Positions 9,626 to 17,823 of a DNA stretch of 64,000 bases are shown here, in pieces. The stretch covers positions 62,001 through 126,000 of the forward strand of contig NZ_JAJNMU010000020.1 of NCBI RefSeq assembly GCF_022458865.1, written 5' to 3'. The notes under the pieces were generated by a model. The model did not search any database. It had not been told where the DNA came from and saw nothing but the letters and a program-made list of their open reading frames with translations. The position numbers were made by a program, and so were the translations under genes. The number at the start of each line of letters is the position of its first letter. Position 1 is the stretch's first letter. The DNA is from Paenibacillus periandrae. Lineage in GTDB: Bacteria > Bacillota > Bacilli > Paenibacillales > NBRC-103111.

Positions 9626-10819
9626 ATGATGAGCGAAATTTTTACAGTCCGCGGCCGTCATTACCGGACCGGACTTTCTATAGAGTTAGCGGTTGAAAAC
9701 GGCGTGATCTCAGCTGTCCGTGAGACAGAAAGCAGTGAGGTCGAGGAAACCGACACCGACCTGCCTCGAATCGCACCGGGCTTAGTCGATTTGCAGCTTA
9801 ACGGCTGCATGGGGTTGGATTTCAATCAGTCGCCAATTCCGGCCGATGTCACGGAGCGCATTTCTGAGGCACTATGGCGTCAGGGAGTGACGTCCTATTA
9901 TCCGACCGTGATTACAAACGGCGACGCGGAGATCGAGCAGGCCGTCCGATCGATTTCCGAAGCGTGCAGGCGCAGTACGCTGGTGGATCTGTCTGTAGGA
10001 GGCATCCATCTCGAAGGACCGTTTATTTCACCGCATGACGGTCCGCGCGGCGCTCACGGCAAAGCTTATGTGAAAGCGCCGAATTGGGAGCTGTTTCAGC
10101 GCTGGCAGGAAGCGGCTGACGGCCGAATCAGGATCATTACCTTATCCCCCGAATGGCCGAAAGCGCCTGATTTTATCGCCAAATGCGCGGCATCGGGAGT
10201 AACGGTGTCTATCGGTCATACATCGGCTTCCAACGAGCAAATCCTTGCGGCAGCGGACGCTGGAGCACGGATGTCCACTCATTGGGGCAACGGCGCGCAC
10301 CTTATGCTGCCCCGGCATCCCAACTATTTGTGGGAGCAGCTCGCCTGCGACAGTCTGTGGACATGTGTAGTCGCCGATGGCTTTCATCTGCCGGATTCCG
10401 TATTGAAATCGGCTTTCCGCGTCAAGGGCGAACGGGCATTGATCGTCAGTGATGCCGTCTATTTGTGCGGTATGCCGCCGGGTGAGTATGAAACGCATGT
10501 TGGCGGTCAGGTGATTCTGACACCGGAGGGGCGGCTTCACCTGGCTGCCAATCCGCAGCTGCTCGCCGGATCGGCGCAACTGCTCGCCTGGGGGATTGAG
10601 CATGTGACCCGCAGCGGATTGGCCTCGTTGGCCGATGCATGGGACATGGCCTCCGTGCGTCCGGCCACGGCGATGAGCCTCCAGGCTTCGGCTGGTTTAC
10701 AGCCCGGAGCGCCGGCGGATCTGGCTATTTTCCGGCAAAATGACGACCGTATCGAGATCATCAAAACCTATAAGCAGGGGCGTCTTGTATATGACGGCGC
10801 TGCATCTGAAGCTAACTGA
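9626..10819 (+). CDS. nagA: N-acetylglucosamine-6-phosphate deacetylase (divergent NagA-type amidohydrolase)
   Basis: Removes acetate from N-acetylglucosamine 6-phosphate, supplying substrate for NagB. At 397 residues it has the family length. Visible motifs are APGLVDLQLNGCMGLDF, the metal-binding HLEGPFISP, TVSIGHTSAS and the catalytic aspartate in LIVSDAVYLCGMPPG, then LAGSAQLL. The segment usually reading THLFNAM is replaced by STHWGNGAHLMLPRHPN, so this is a divergent subgroup whose substrate could differ. The start follows AGGAGGG. Its separation from nagB by a deleted gene and mobile debris suggests an operon broken by insertion. Confidence 0.85.
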   Translation: MMSEIFTVRGRHYRTGLSIELAVENGVISAVRETESSEVEETDTDLPRIAPGLVDLQLNGCMGLDFNQSPIPADVTERISEALWRQGVTSYYPTVITNGDAEIEQAVRSISEACRRSTLVDLSVGGIHLEGPFISPHDGPRGAHGKAYVKAPNWELFQRWQEAADGRIRIITLSPEWPKAPDFIAKCAASGVTVSIGHTSASNEQILAAADAGARMSTHWGNGAHLMLPRHPNYLWEQLACDSLWTCVVADGFHLPDSVLKSAFRVKGERALIVSDAVYLCGMPPGEYETHVGGQVILTPEGRLHLAANPQLLAGSAQLLAWGIEHVTRSGLASLADAWDMASVRPATAMSLQASAGLQPGAPADLAIFRQNDDRIEIIKTYKQGRLVYDGAASEAN

Positions 10820-11044
10820 CTGGCTGTGCCATAGGATGCTCCGTTCATGATGGGATACAAGAAAAGCATCCGCCCAGCCCAAGCCTACTCGAATAAAGTC
10901 TTTCGTTGGCAGTATATAACTTGTATATGATAAGAAAACCTCTATCAAGGCCTTTCGATGATGAGCGACCGCGTTTCAGATGTAGGTTTTCTTGAAACAT
11001 AAGAATCCTTCAGCTCCGCTGAAAACTTATAAATACGCTTATGT

Positions 11045-11080
11045 TATAAAGAAAGCCGCGACCCTGCAGGTTCGCGGCTT
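11045..11080 (-). terminator. Intrinsic terminator downstream of the DUF4023 remnant
   Basis: On the minus strand nine-base arms AAGCCGCGA and TCGCGGCTT (11053-11061 and 11072-11080) close a ten-base loop and are followed by TCTTTAT. It lies just past the stop codon at 11090. Confidence 0.6.
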
Positions 11081-11089
11081 CGTACAGAA

Positions 11090-11218
11090 CTATTTATTAG
11101 TACTGTGCTGTTTATTGGGCAGCTTGTCACCAAGGGTTCCTTTACCTTGGTGTTTTTTGTTTTGTTCCGCTTTTTTCTGTGTTTCGTGCAGCTTCTCGAC
11201 GAAATCGTGAGTCGGGTG
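11090..11218 (-). pseudogene. Small DUF4023-type protein, N-terminus lost at a repeat boundary
   Basis: A 42-codon minus-strand frame reads THDFVEKLHETQKKAEQN and ends GDKLPNKQHSTNK, the pattern of the small DUF4023 proteins of Bacillus and relatives. The initiation codon is missing: immediately upstream the sequence changes into a GACAAGAAC-type repeat and an in-frame TAA occurs. A terminator follows the stop. The first three to four codons were probably replaced when the repeat inserted. Function of the family is unknown. Confidence 0.6.
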
Positions 11219-11347
11219 ACAAGAACATTATCTCATTAGTTGCCGCGTAAATCGCGGTTTTTTTATTTTATGGGATCAAGTTCTTGTCAAAACCAAATGA
11301 CAAGAACTTGATCCCATTCCCGATTTTGACAAGAACATTATCTCATT
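11218..11347. repeat. GACAAGAAC-type element with palindrome (transposon-end or MITE-like)
   Basis: Two direct copies of GACAAGAACATTATCTCATT (11218-11237 and 11328-11347) flank a perfect 19-base inverted repeat: arms 11271-11289 and 11298-11316 around an eight-base loop. A similarly built element lies at 51.41-51.54 kb, and single GACAAGAAC units occur near 13.43 and 19.58 kb. Multiple short repeats at the ends are typical of transposons whose transposase binds several sites. No transposase is attached here. Confidence 0.7.
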
Positions 11348-11586
11348 CCCGACGAGTCTACTTTGAAGTGAAAAGGAGGTATACGAAAACTCCCTACGGG
11401 ATTAAGCTATTGGGCAGTTTAATGGAGCAATAGTCGCTCAACTGTGATGGACCTAGATACAACACAATTTATTATCTTATTGTCATTAACATGTTAGTTT
11501 ACGACTATTGAAATATATCCATGTTTATCAGAATATGGATAAGACAAATAAATACAGTGTCTATAGCTTAAGAAGGGGGCATACAG

Positions 11587-12213
11587 ATGGGTTCAAGAAT
11601 CATGCACTATTGTATTTCATCTCTATTAGCTGATAGGTTAGGTATTGAGAACAGGAACGAGTTTATGCTCGGGGGGATAGCACCTGATATACATGGGCTC
11701 ATGGGTGTGGCAAAAGGAGTAACACATTTTAAGAATATTGATGCAAGTGGAAAAAGTCGTATCAACTACTTTCGCTTTTATGATACTTACAAGGATACTA
11801 TGAATAAACCCTTTTACCTTGGCTATTTATGTCACTTAATTTCGGATGTAGTTTGGTTGGAACTATATTTAAAAATCGTAGGATTCGCATCTCCTCAGCA
11901 ATTGAAGGATAAAGCACTAGTCGCATATCGTGATTTTACAAGACTAAACGGAAGAATTACAAAACAATATTCTCTGAAACTTCATCAGCATGTACTGCCT
12001 ACCGTGAATATTGACGGATATAACAGCGAATACTTACCTGCCTTACTAGATTTGCTGAGAAAGGACTTTACAATTGATGAAGACCTTATGAATGAAACGC
12101 TGGAGCTGTTTAATGACAATAACTTTGAAATCATTGACTATATTAACAGGTCGGTTGACGAGAGTATGGTGTTTTTGTCCAATATGCTATTTACGAACGG
12201 GAACTATAGTTGA
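11587..12213 (+). CDS. Zinc-dependent phospholipase C-like / MGSRxMH-type hydrolase
   Basis: A 208-residue cytoplasmic-looking protein starting MGSRIMHYCISS with LGGIAPDIHG shortly after, and a later LGYLCHLISDVVW. Spaced His and Asp residues of this kind form the zinc site in the zinc-dependent phospholipase C-like family common in Paenibacillus and Bacillus. The start is well supported by AGAAGGGGG upstream. Its last codons (TNGNYS) are encoded by the first part of a dispersed repeat also found at 17.26 and 51.91 kb, so the natural C-terminus may have been altered. Physiological substrate unknown. Confidence 0.7.
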   Translation: MGSRIMHYCISSLLADRLGIENRNEFMLGGIAPDIHGLMGVAKGVTHFKNIDASGKSRINYFRFYDTYKDTMNKPFYLGYLCHLISDVVWLELYLKIVGFASPQQLKDKALVAYRDFTRLNGRITKQYSLKLHQHVLPTVNIDGYNSEYLPALLDLLRKDFTIDEDLMNETLELFNDNNFEIIDYINRSVDESMVFLSNMLFTNGNYS

Positions 12214-12273
12214 ACAGAGCAGACTGCGGAGGTGGTCTGCTTTTTCATTAAAGTAACTGGCAGAATAATTTAA
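12191..12273 (+). repeat. Dispersed repeat, copy A (ACGAACGGG...GGCAGAATA)
   Basis: Begins TTACGAACGGGAACTATAG, continues into a hairpin with arms GCAGAC and GTCTGC followed by TTTTTC, and ends AAAGTAACTGGCAGAATAA. The same three-part layout recurs at 13.59 and 17.26 kb; partial copies lie at 51.91 kb (left part) and 53.73 kb (right part). The hairpin plus T-run could also terminate the preceding gene. Confidence 0.65.
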
Positions 12274-12353
12274 TCATTAATAATTTAATATCTTCTTGTA
12301 CTGATATTTTATATTTTTTCCTTATCTTATTTATATATAGGGGGAGTGAAGAG

Positions 12354-12884
12354 TTGGAAGCTTGTTTTTTGTTAACCGGGAAACCTCGAATAGGAAAAAC
12401 AACAGCAATAAAGCGAATCATTCAACAAATTGGTCACGAATATTTTGGTGGTTTTTACACTGAAGAAATACGTAACTCTACAAATCGTACTGGATTTAAT
12501 TGCATAACGCTTAATGGTGAGACTGTATGTATTGCAAGTGTTGATAGTGAAAGTTCGGTAAGAGTAGGGAGATATGGGGTTGATATAGATGCTTTTGAAA
12601 ATATTGCTTTAAAGGCAGTGAGCCTATCGTTAAATACAAAGAAGATTACAGTCATTGACGAGATCGGTTTCATGCAAATGTTATCCGCTCCATTTGAAGA
12701 AATGATCTATGAAGTTATTTCGAGTTCTAAACATATGATTTTAGGGACAATTTGTGTGGATAGCCATCCGAGCATTGACAAGATAAAGAAACGATCTGGG
12801 ATAAGACTTTATCATCTGAGTGAAGAAAATCGTGAGTTGACAACAGAAATAATAGCAAGTGATATTCTTAAGTTTTTCAAGTGA
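12354..12884 (+). CDS. THEP1-type nucleoside-triphosphatase
   Basis: A 176-residue P-loop NTPase of the NTPase_1/THEP1 family. Walker A is TGKPRIGKTTA at residues 8-18, followed by the typical GGFYTEEIR, and Walker B is ITVIDEIGFMQ near residue 100. Family members hydrolyse NTPs in vitro; their cellular role is unclear. The TTG start at 12354 is preceded by GGGGGAGTG at good spacing. The upstream region is AT-rich. It is an isolated gene between repeat copies. Confidence 0.85.
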   Translation: MEACFLLTGKPRIGKTTAIKRIIQQIGHEYFGGFYTEEIRNSTNRTGFNCITLNGETVCIASVDSESSVRVGRYGVDIDAFENIALKAVSLSLNTKKITVIDEIGFMQMLSAPFEEMIYEVISSSKHMILGTICVDSHPSIDKIKKRSGIRLYHLSEENRELTTEIIASDILKFFK

Positions 12885-12950
12885 ATAAATTTATCTGTAT
12901 CGAGTGCTCAGTAGCACAACCACAGAATATGGTGCAATGGAGGTTTTTTT

Positions 12951-13242
12951 ATGGGTTCGCGGTTGATGCATTTAATAAATGGTGAGACGGATGATGAGCA
13001 TTTTCGCTCGGCTTATGAAAAAATGCCTCGTTCAGTGAAAGGTCTAGAAGGTGCAGGGGAGTGGCATGGGATTTTGGACAAAATTGCCGGAAAGTCTGCT
13101 GGGGTCTAGATACCATGTTGAACAAGCACGCTGGTTAGAAAATGCAACGAAAATTTTTTGTTCGACAGCACTTACAGAAGTGGATTGGACCAATTCCAAG
13201 GTAATCAAAGACCATATTATGGAAGTGTTAGCGGCTCTATGA
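12951..13242 (+). pseudogene. Broken small gene starting MGSRLMH (paralogue of the 11.6-kb gene?)
   Basis: An ATG at 12951 behind AATGGAGG opens a frame beginning MGSRLMHLINGETDDEHF and stopping at about 13110. A second frame covering 13051-13242 encodes SRYHVEQARWLENATK and ends HIMEVLAAL with protein-like composition. The N-terminal MGSRLMH resembles the zinc-phospholipase-like gene at 11587. The two frames may be one gene with a frameshift or a fusion of fragments. Function cannot be assigned. Confidence 0.4.
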
Positions 13243-13286
13243 GGTTGCCACGCTTGGGCACCCTCATAGAGCGATTTACGAACCTC

Positions 13287-13415
13287 CTATAAGGCCTCAA
13301 TGATATAACCATGGACATGGAACCGATCGGCAATCCGTATGGCCTTGGGAAAGCATTCGCTGATCCAAGTGTGATAGGCTTGAGCCAAATCTATGACGAC
13401 AGCTTTATCTACATT
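13287..13415 (-). pseudogene. ISL3-family transposase fragment
   Basis: The minus strand encodes NVDKAVVIDLAQAYHTWI then KAIRIADRFHVHGYIIEAL, which matches the DDE-domain core of ISL3 transposases (VxIDxAxxY and IADRFHV). Only about 42 codons remain. Just upstream (minus strand) are two GACAAGAAC units, so those repeats could be the ends of this ISL3-type element or of another transposon. Confidence 0.65.
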
Positions 13416-13466
13416 GAGGACTAATCGGACAATGTTCTTGTCAGTTATCGGATAAAGTTCTTGTCA

Positions 13467-13545
13467 GCCGACAAAGTGCGACAACTGTCGGAAGTCAACA
13501 TCATTGATACATTAAAAGTCGCTTAAGTTGTGGCTTTTTTTTAGT
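13467..13545. repeat. Inverted repeat, left copy (partner at 18.24-18.32 kb)
   Basis: About 79 bases starting GCCGACAAAGTGCGACA, through GTCGGAAGTCAACATCATT, to AAAAGTCGCTTAAG and a run of T. The reverse complement of 18238-18323 matches nearly throughout, with about five extra bases in the right copy. The two copies point towards each other like terminal inverted repeats of a 4.86-kb segment. Each copy also contains its own small hairpin (CCGACA/TGTCGG). Confidence 0.7.
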
Positions 13546-13591
13546 TATGTAATTAATTATTATGTATACTTATGTTGTCGTACTCGCTAAG

Positions 13592-13690
13592 CTATACGAA
13601 CGAATACGATAGTGAAATAACCAGGGAGCAGATCGCCGCGGCAGCTGCTCTCTGGTTTTCATTGAAGTAACTGGCAGCATAGTACAATTG
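13592..13690 (+). repeat. Dispersed repeat, copy B
   Basis: Degenerate left part (TACGAACGAATACGATAGTG), a strong hairpin (CCAGGGAGCAG against CTGCTCTCTGG around a GC-rich loop) and the conserved right end TTGAAGTAACTGGCAGCATAG. Same layout as the copies at 12.19 and 17.26 kb. Confidence 0.6.
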
Positions 13691-13787
13691 CGGTCAACTG
13701 ATGGAAAAGTGGATATTTCCATGTATCTGGAAAAACAGACTGGCAGAATTATTTTATCCAAATATTAATTAACGGTGGAAGTAATAT

Positions 13788-13822
13788 AAAGAGGCATAAC
13801 GCCTGAGACGTTATGCCTTTTT
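13788..13822 (-). terminator. Bidirectional hairpin terminator after the hybrid kinase gene
   Basis: Arms AGGCATAACG and CGTTATGCC close a seven-base loop (about 13791-13816), with a T-run on the plus strand and A-rich sequence on the other side. It lies immediately downstream of the kinase stop codon at 13826. Confidence 0.6.
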
Positions 13823-13825
13823 ATA

Positions 13826-15712
13826 TTACTTCACAAACTGGTTTAATAGCTTTTGGACAACTTCACGCTTTACAGGCTTACTGATATACTCATCCATCCC
13901 ATAAGTGAGACACTTTTCACGATCACCCTTCAAAGCATTGGCCGTGACCGCGATGATGGGCGGACTTTTCTCCTTGAGCTCTTCTTTTATCATCTTCATC
14001 GCATCGAAGCCGTTCATAATCGGCATGTGCAGATCCATTAAAATGAGATCAAACGGCTCTTTGCGCGTTGCTTGAACCGCGTCTAAGCCGTTTGTGACGG
14101 TGGTAACCTTATGACCCATTTTTTCAAGTATTTTGGTCAGCACCAGCTGGTTGATATGATTGTCTTCAGCAAGCAAAATGCTCGCCTCTCGTGCCGTATG
14201 ACTCTTGTCCATGTGAACCTCTTGGTTGGGAGGTGCCACTGCTTTCTTAAGCCTGATAGTGAAAGTAAACGACGAGCCGTTCTTACCGTCACTCTCCGCG
14301 TAAATCTCGCCGCCCATCATGCCGATAATTCTGCGGCTGATGGCAAGCCCAAGGCCAGTGCCTTCGTGCCTGCGCATCATAAAACTGTCAATCTGCGCAA
14401 ACGGTTCAAAAATCTCGTTGAGCTGCGCGGGATCAATCCCAATGCCCGTATCAGTTACCGTAAATGTCAACAGGGAGGGATCTTCCTTTCCAAGCTTTAC
14501 CTTTACCGATATGCTTCCCTTGGGCGTGAATTTTACTGCATTGCCGAGCAGGTTTAGGAGCACTTGTTTTAAGCGTTCGGCGTCACCGTAAATATAGTCA
14601 GGAACACCGTGATTTATAGTGCTGGAGAGCTCCAAGTGTTTTTGCTCGGCTCTCATGGAAATGACGGCGAAGCTCTCCTGGATGCATTTGCGCAGTTCGA
14701 ATGTATCCTCTTGCAGCTCTGTTCGGCCTGCCTCGATCTTAGAAAGATCAAGGATGTCGTTGATAATATTGAGCAGAGTATCCCCGCTTTTGCGGATGAT
14801 CTCCACATAGCCTCGTTGCTCTTCATTGAGCTCCGTGGTGTCAAGCAGAATATCCGTCATGCCGATCACCCCGTTCATGGGGGTTCGGATTTCATGGCTC
14901 ATCATGGCCAGAAACTCACTTTTAGCTTTGTTCGTGGACTCGGCGGTCTCCTTCGCAAGCATCAACTGTTTCTGCTCGGAGATGTCCTTGCATATGAGAT
15001 AGAATCCGATATTTTGATTGTTCACAAAAATCGGTGCAATACTGGTAAGCACTTCGATGACTTCACCGTCTTTGGCGACAAGCGTGTTTATGTGCTGCTC
15101 AACCGAATTATCGTACAGCGCCCTATCCAGAATGTTCTGGACGTTTTCCTGTCCAATTAGAATTGCAAGCTTCATACCGATCAACTCGGATTCGATGGAG
15201 TAGCCTGTTATCTTTTCCGACATACTGTTGGCGTTAATGATTCGGCCGTCAAGGCCAAAGGAGATGACGCTGTCATGGTTGTATTTTTTGAGAGACGTAT
15301 ACCGCTCAACGGATTCCTGAAGACGTTGCTCGGATTCCTTTTTCTTTGTGATTTCAATGATTTGGCAGATGTAATACGTCGGTTGGTTCGCCTCGTCGAT
15401 GAAAAGCTTGAGAGAGAGCAATCCCCACATGTAGTCGCTCATCCTTGTGAGAAACCGCTTTTCGACCTGTACTTCCGTTTTTTCACCCATAAGTGCCTTA
15501 AAATCGTGAATATTTCTGATATCATCATTATCGTGGGAGAGGTCTTCTAACCTCATGCCGTTAAACTCTGCTTTGGAATAGCCAAAGATCCGTTCCATGG
15601 CGGAGTTTACTGTTAAAATCATACCGTCTGGTGTAACAAGTGCGATCCCGAAGGAAGCATGATCAAACACTTGTTGGTTGAATTGAACCTGGTTCAGGTT
15701 AACGCGATGCAT
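13826..15712 (-). CDS. Hybrid sensor histidine kinase / response regulator with two PAS domains
   Basis: Cytoplasmic sensor kinase of about 628 residues with no transmembrane segment. Order of domains: PAS near residues 15-130 (FGIALVTPDGMILTVNSAME), PAS near 140-255 (VISFGLDGRIINANSMSEKI), HisKA with the phospho-histidine motif FLAMMSHEIRTPMNGVIGM, HATPase (NLLGNAVKFTPKG, DTGIGIDP, EGTGLGLAIS) and a C-terminal receiver domain with phospho-acceptor LILMDLHMPIMNG. I prefer the ATG at 15712 because GGAGG precedes it by about seven bases, rather than 15724. No partner regulator gene is adjacent. An 85-bp piece of this gene reappears at 53.6 kb. The ligand is unknown. Confidence 0.92.
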   Translation of the reverse strand: MHRVNLNQVQFNQQVFDHASFGIALVTPDGMILTVNSAMERIFGYSKAEFNGMRLEDLSHDNDDIRNIHDFKALMGEKTEVQVEKRFLTRMSDYMWGLLSLKLFIDEANQPTYYICQIIEITKKKESEQRLQESVERYTSLKKYNHDSVISFGLDGRIINANSMSEKITGYSIESELIGMKLAILIGQENVQNILDRALYDNSVEQHINTLVAKDGEVIEVLTSIAPIFVNNQNIGFYLICKDISEQKQLMLAKETAESTNKAKSEFLAMMSHEIRTPMNGVIGMTDILLDTTELNEEQRGYVEIIRKSGDTLLNIINDILDLSKIEAGRTELQEDTFELRKCIQESFAVISMRAEQKHLELSSTINHGVPDYIYGDAERLKQVLLNLLGNAVKFTPKGSISVKVKLGKEDPSLLTFTVTDTGIGIDPAQLNEIFEPFAQIDSFMMRRHEGTGLGLAISRRIIGMMGGEIYAESDGKNGSSFTFTIRLKKAVAPPNQEVHMDKSHTAREASILLAEDNHINQLVLTKILEKMGHKVTTVTNGLDAVQATRKEPFDLILMDLHMPIMNGFDAMKMIKEELKEKSPPIIAVTANALKGDREKCLTYGMDEYISKPVKREVVQKLLNQFVK

Positions 15713-15724
15713 GGCGGCCTCCAT

Positions 15725-16171
15725 AGTGTAAGGTAATGTTTTCGCGAAAAATAGACCTCCTATTTTGAAGGTCTTATCAATATCGTAAAATAAAAAAAAT
15801 AAATGAATATAACTTCAATATTATTTACCCACTTTATTGCTTATCGAAACAGGTCCTAATAATTGAGTATTACTTTCAAACTTATATACTTGAGTGTTGC
15901 AAAAATCATGTTGTCGACAAAAACGAGTTAAGGCAAAGTTTTTAGAAGCTTCGTCGAATGACTAAACATAAAGAGGAGATCCGCCTTTAATGAAGAAATT
16001 GTTGGTTGCGATGCCACAATTTCCGGATAAAGGAGATGTCCCACTATTATGGTATCCCTCTACCTACCGATCGTCAAGTTCATTTTAGCCTTGAAGCTGG
16101 AATTTTCTAAACCTCAGCTTGTAAGCATGATCTTGTCGCTGGAAGCTTTATGCCTCCTGGCTGCAAACAGC
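15725..16171. other. Intergenic region without a recognised gene
   Basis: AT-rich sequence between the kinase and an IS110 fragment. A short plus-strand frame from 15990 (MKKLLVAMPQFPDKGD) is followed by protein-like stretches in other frames, such as KHDLVAGSFMPPGCKQ, but nothing is long enough to identify. Probably gene debris. Confidence 0.3.
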
Positions 16172-16526
16172 CTAACCGTTTCTAACATTCAGTTGGTGTG
16201 AAAGTAACGGATTAATGACGATATGCACAAACTGATGCTCATCCAAGAATTGAACAACTGGACTATGATAACGACCCGTTGCCTCTAATACGACTGCCGC
16301 ACGTTTCCCAGTAAAAGATTCTAAATCTTGAGCATAACGAAGAAAAGACGCAAGTCCACCAAGAATCATGATTAAAACGAAAAATCTTTCCATAGGGCGT
16401 TCCTCTGTCTGCAAAAGCTTGCGCGTGACTTACCCCTTTGGACACATCCAAACCAATGACAGGGTTCACATAATCACTCCCATTATATTTTTCACCGGGA
16501 ACCCCTAACCTTCTTGTCGTCCACAT
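16172..16526 (-). pseudogene. IS110-family transposase, N-terminal half, frameshifted
   Basis: The minus strand encodes NPVIGLDVSKGVSHAQAFAD, the start of the DEDD catalytic domain (first aspartate in GLDVSK). The frame then shifts, and continues as FTGKRAAVVLEATGRYHSP and VQFLDEHQFVHIVINPLLSHQ, which carries the second acidic motif (LEATGRY). The C-terminal half is missing here; a C-terminal half occurs at 8.2-8.7 kb. Inactive. Confidence 0.8.
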
Positions 16527-16692
16527 TATCGCATGCGATTCGGGATCATGGTCCCGAACATCATCAAGTTACAAGGTAAGCGTTATGAAGAAAGTAACTA
16601 TTATGATTTTCAATAACCCGAAGGATGAAAACAAAACAACAAAAAATATTCGAGAAACTTTCAATACTAAAACCTTTAAGGTGATTATTTAG

Positions 16693-17244
16693 ATGCAACG
16701 ATACTTTTTCCCACTTTATTTAGAAAAATACAGCTTCACCCTGAAAAGTTGTCTTGGACATATAGATCATGATGTTACTGGAATATATATAGTTTTTGAG
16801 AATGCAAATGTATTGTATGTGGGTATGTCCCTAAAGGTAATTACCCGATATGAGGGAGGCCCGACATCGATGCCACCGTCACCGGAGCAGCTGGAACGTG
16901 CGCTCGAGTTGATCCAGTGGAGTCTGGATCACGGCATTCCTGTAATGGCATGGGATCTGTTCGTACCTGACTTCGGCGTCATTTATGGGTATAACGACGA
17001 AACCCGCACGCTTCGCTGCCGTCACGTCACTAAAGACGGCGAACTGCCTTACGAAATGCTGGGTCGGGGTCAAGCGCCTGAGCTGTACGTGATTGCCGTG
17101 ACCGAAACGATGGCGATCGACAAGCGGACCATGCTGCGCGGCTCGCTTAAACTGGCCGTCCGGCACGCGCGCGAACAAGGTTACAAGCGAGAAGATTCGA
17201 ATTACCACAATGAAGTTCATCATAACCGAGCAAGAAAAAAATAA
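16693..17244 (+). CDS. Chimeric protein: GIY-YIG N-terminus joined to a BtrH-like segment
   Basis: The first 50 codons are AT-rich and encode TGIYIVFENANVLYVGMS, a GIY-YIG endonuclease-like start. From about base 16845 the composition changes abruptly to GC-rich and the protein becomes PSPEQLERALELIQWSLDHG, then IPVMAWDLFVPDFGVIYGYN, resembling the BtrH N-terminal peptidase-like family. Near 17185 the sequence turns AT-rich again and ends in a basic tail. The frame is open across both joints. This looks like an accidental fusion produced by insertion of a foreign fragment; function of the fusion is doubtful. Confidence 0.55.
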   Translation: MQRYFFPLYLEKYSFTLKSCLGHIDHDVTGIYIVFENANVLYVGMSLKVITRYEGGPTSMPPSPEQLERALELIQWSLDHGIPVMAWDLFVPDFGVIYGYNDETRTLRCRHVTKDGELPYEMLGRGQAPELYVIAVTETMAIDKRTMLRGSLKLAVRHAREQGYKREDSNYHNEVHHNRARKK

Positions 17245-17262
17245 CCAAGTAATTATCCCCCA

Positions 17263-17347
17263 CTATTACGAACGGGCACTATAGTTGAGGGGCTTGCTTC
17301 GCGGCAGCTCCTCATTTGTATATTAAAGTAAAAAGGGCAGAATAACG
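17263..17347 (+). repeat. Dispersed repeat, copy C
   Basis: TATTACGAACGGGCACTATAG, then a hairpin region (GGGGCTTGCTTCGCGGCAGC) and the right end ATTAAAGTAAAAAGGGCAG. It matches the layout of the copies at 12.19 and 13.59 kb and follows the chimeric gene. Confidence 0.6.
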
Positions 17348-17405
17348 CAACGAACAGAAGTTGTCTGCATCTAATAACTTATTGGATAAATATGGATGGA
17401 GTTGA

Positions 17406-17801
17406 ATGAGAAAGATGACAGCATCATTTTCACATAGGCCCGAAGGATACGAGTGTCCATTTTGTCGTGTTTGGGGTATCGAGCGACCTCATCAGGGAAC
17501 AAAACAAAGGGATATCATCTATCAGAATGAAAAGGTAACGGCATTTATAGCTAGCAAATGGTGGCCAAACAATAAAGGACATGTACTTGTTGTTCCTAAT
17601 CAACATTTCGAGAACATCTTTGAACTCCCTGCGGATTACGCTGTTGAAATTCATCGTGCGGCTCAGCTTACAGCGTTTGCAATGAAAAGTACATTTAGAT
17701 GTGATGGGATTTCTACGCGGCAACATAATGAGCCTGCTGGTAATCAAGACGTGTGTCATTATCATCTCCATGTTTACCCTAGATATGTGATAGTTGAGTG
17801 A
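17406..17801 (+). CDS. HIT-family hydrolase, C-terminus probably truncated
   Basis: Histidine-triad nucleotide hydrolase or transferase. The zinc-site-like CPFCRV near residue 18, the substrate loop NKGHVLVVPNQHFENIFELP and the catalytic triad HYHLHVYPR are visible. Related proteins usually continue 10-20 residues beyond HVYPR; here the frame ends after only YVIVE, so the C-terminus may be altered. The ATG at 17406 has only a weak purine-rich site upstream (GATGGAG). It overlaps no other gene and precedes a Nudix gene by about 20 bases. Confidence 0.75.
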   Translation: MRKMTASFSHRPEGYECPFCRVWGIERPHQGTKQRDIIYQNEKVTAFIASKWWPNNKGHVLVVPNQHFENIFELPADYAVEIHRAAQLTAFAMKSTFRCDGISTRQHNEPAGNQDVCHYHLHVYPRYVIVE

Positions 17802-17823
17802 CTTCGATACAGGAGGGAACATT

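Noticed and set aside
10142..10603. A 153-codon minus-strand frame within nagA.
   Set aside because: It lies entirely in the conserved nagA coding sequence and shows no family motifs; GC-rich DNA commonly produces such antisense frames.
11128..11158. A plus-strand hairpin CACCAAGG/CCTTGGTG followed by six T, looking like an intrinsic terminator.
   Set aside because: It lies within the coding sequence of the minus-strand DUF4023-type remnant (QGKGTLGD region), and no plus-strand gene ends nearby, so the resemblance is probably accidental.
14111..15550. Plus-strand frames opposite the hybrid kinase.
   Set aside because: The minus-strand kinase has full, ordered domains; the plus-strand frames lack protein motifs.
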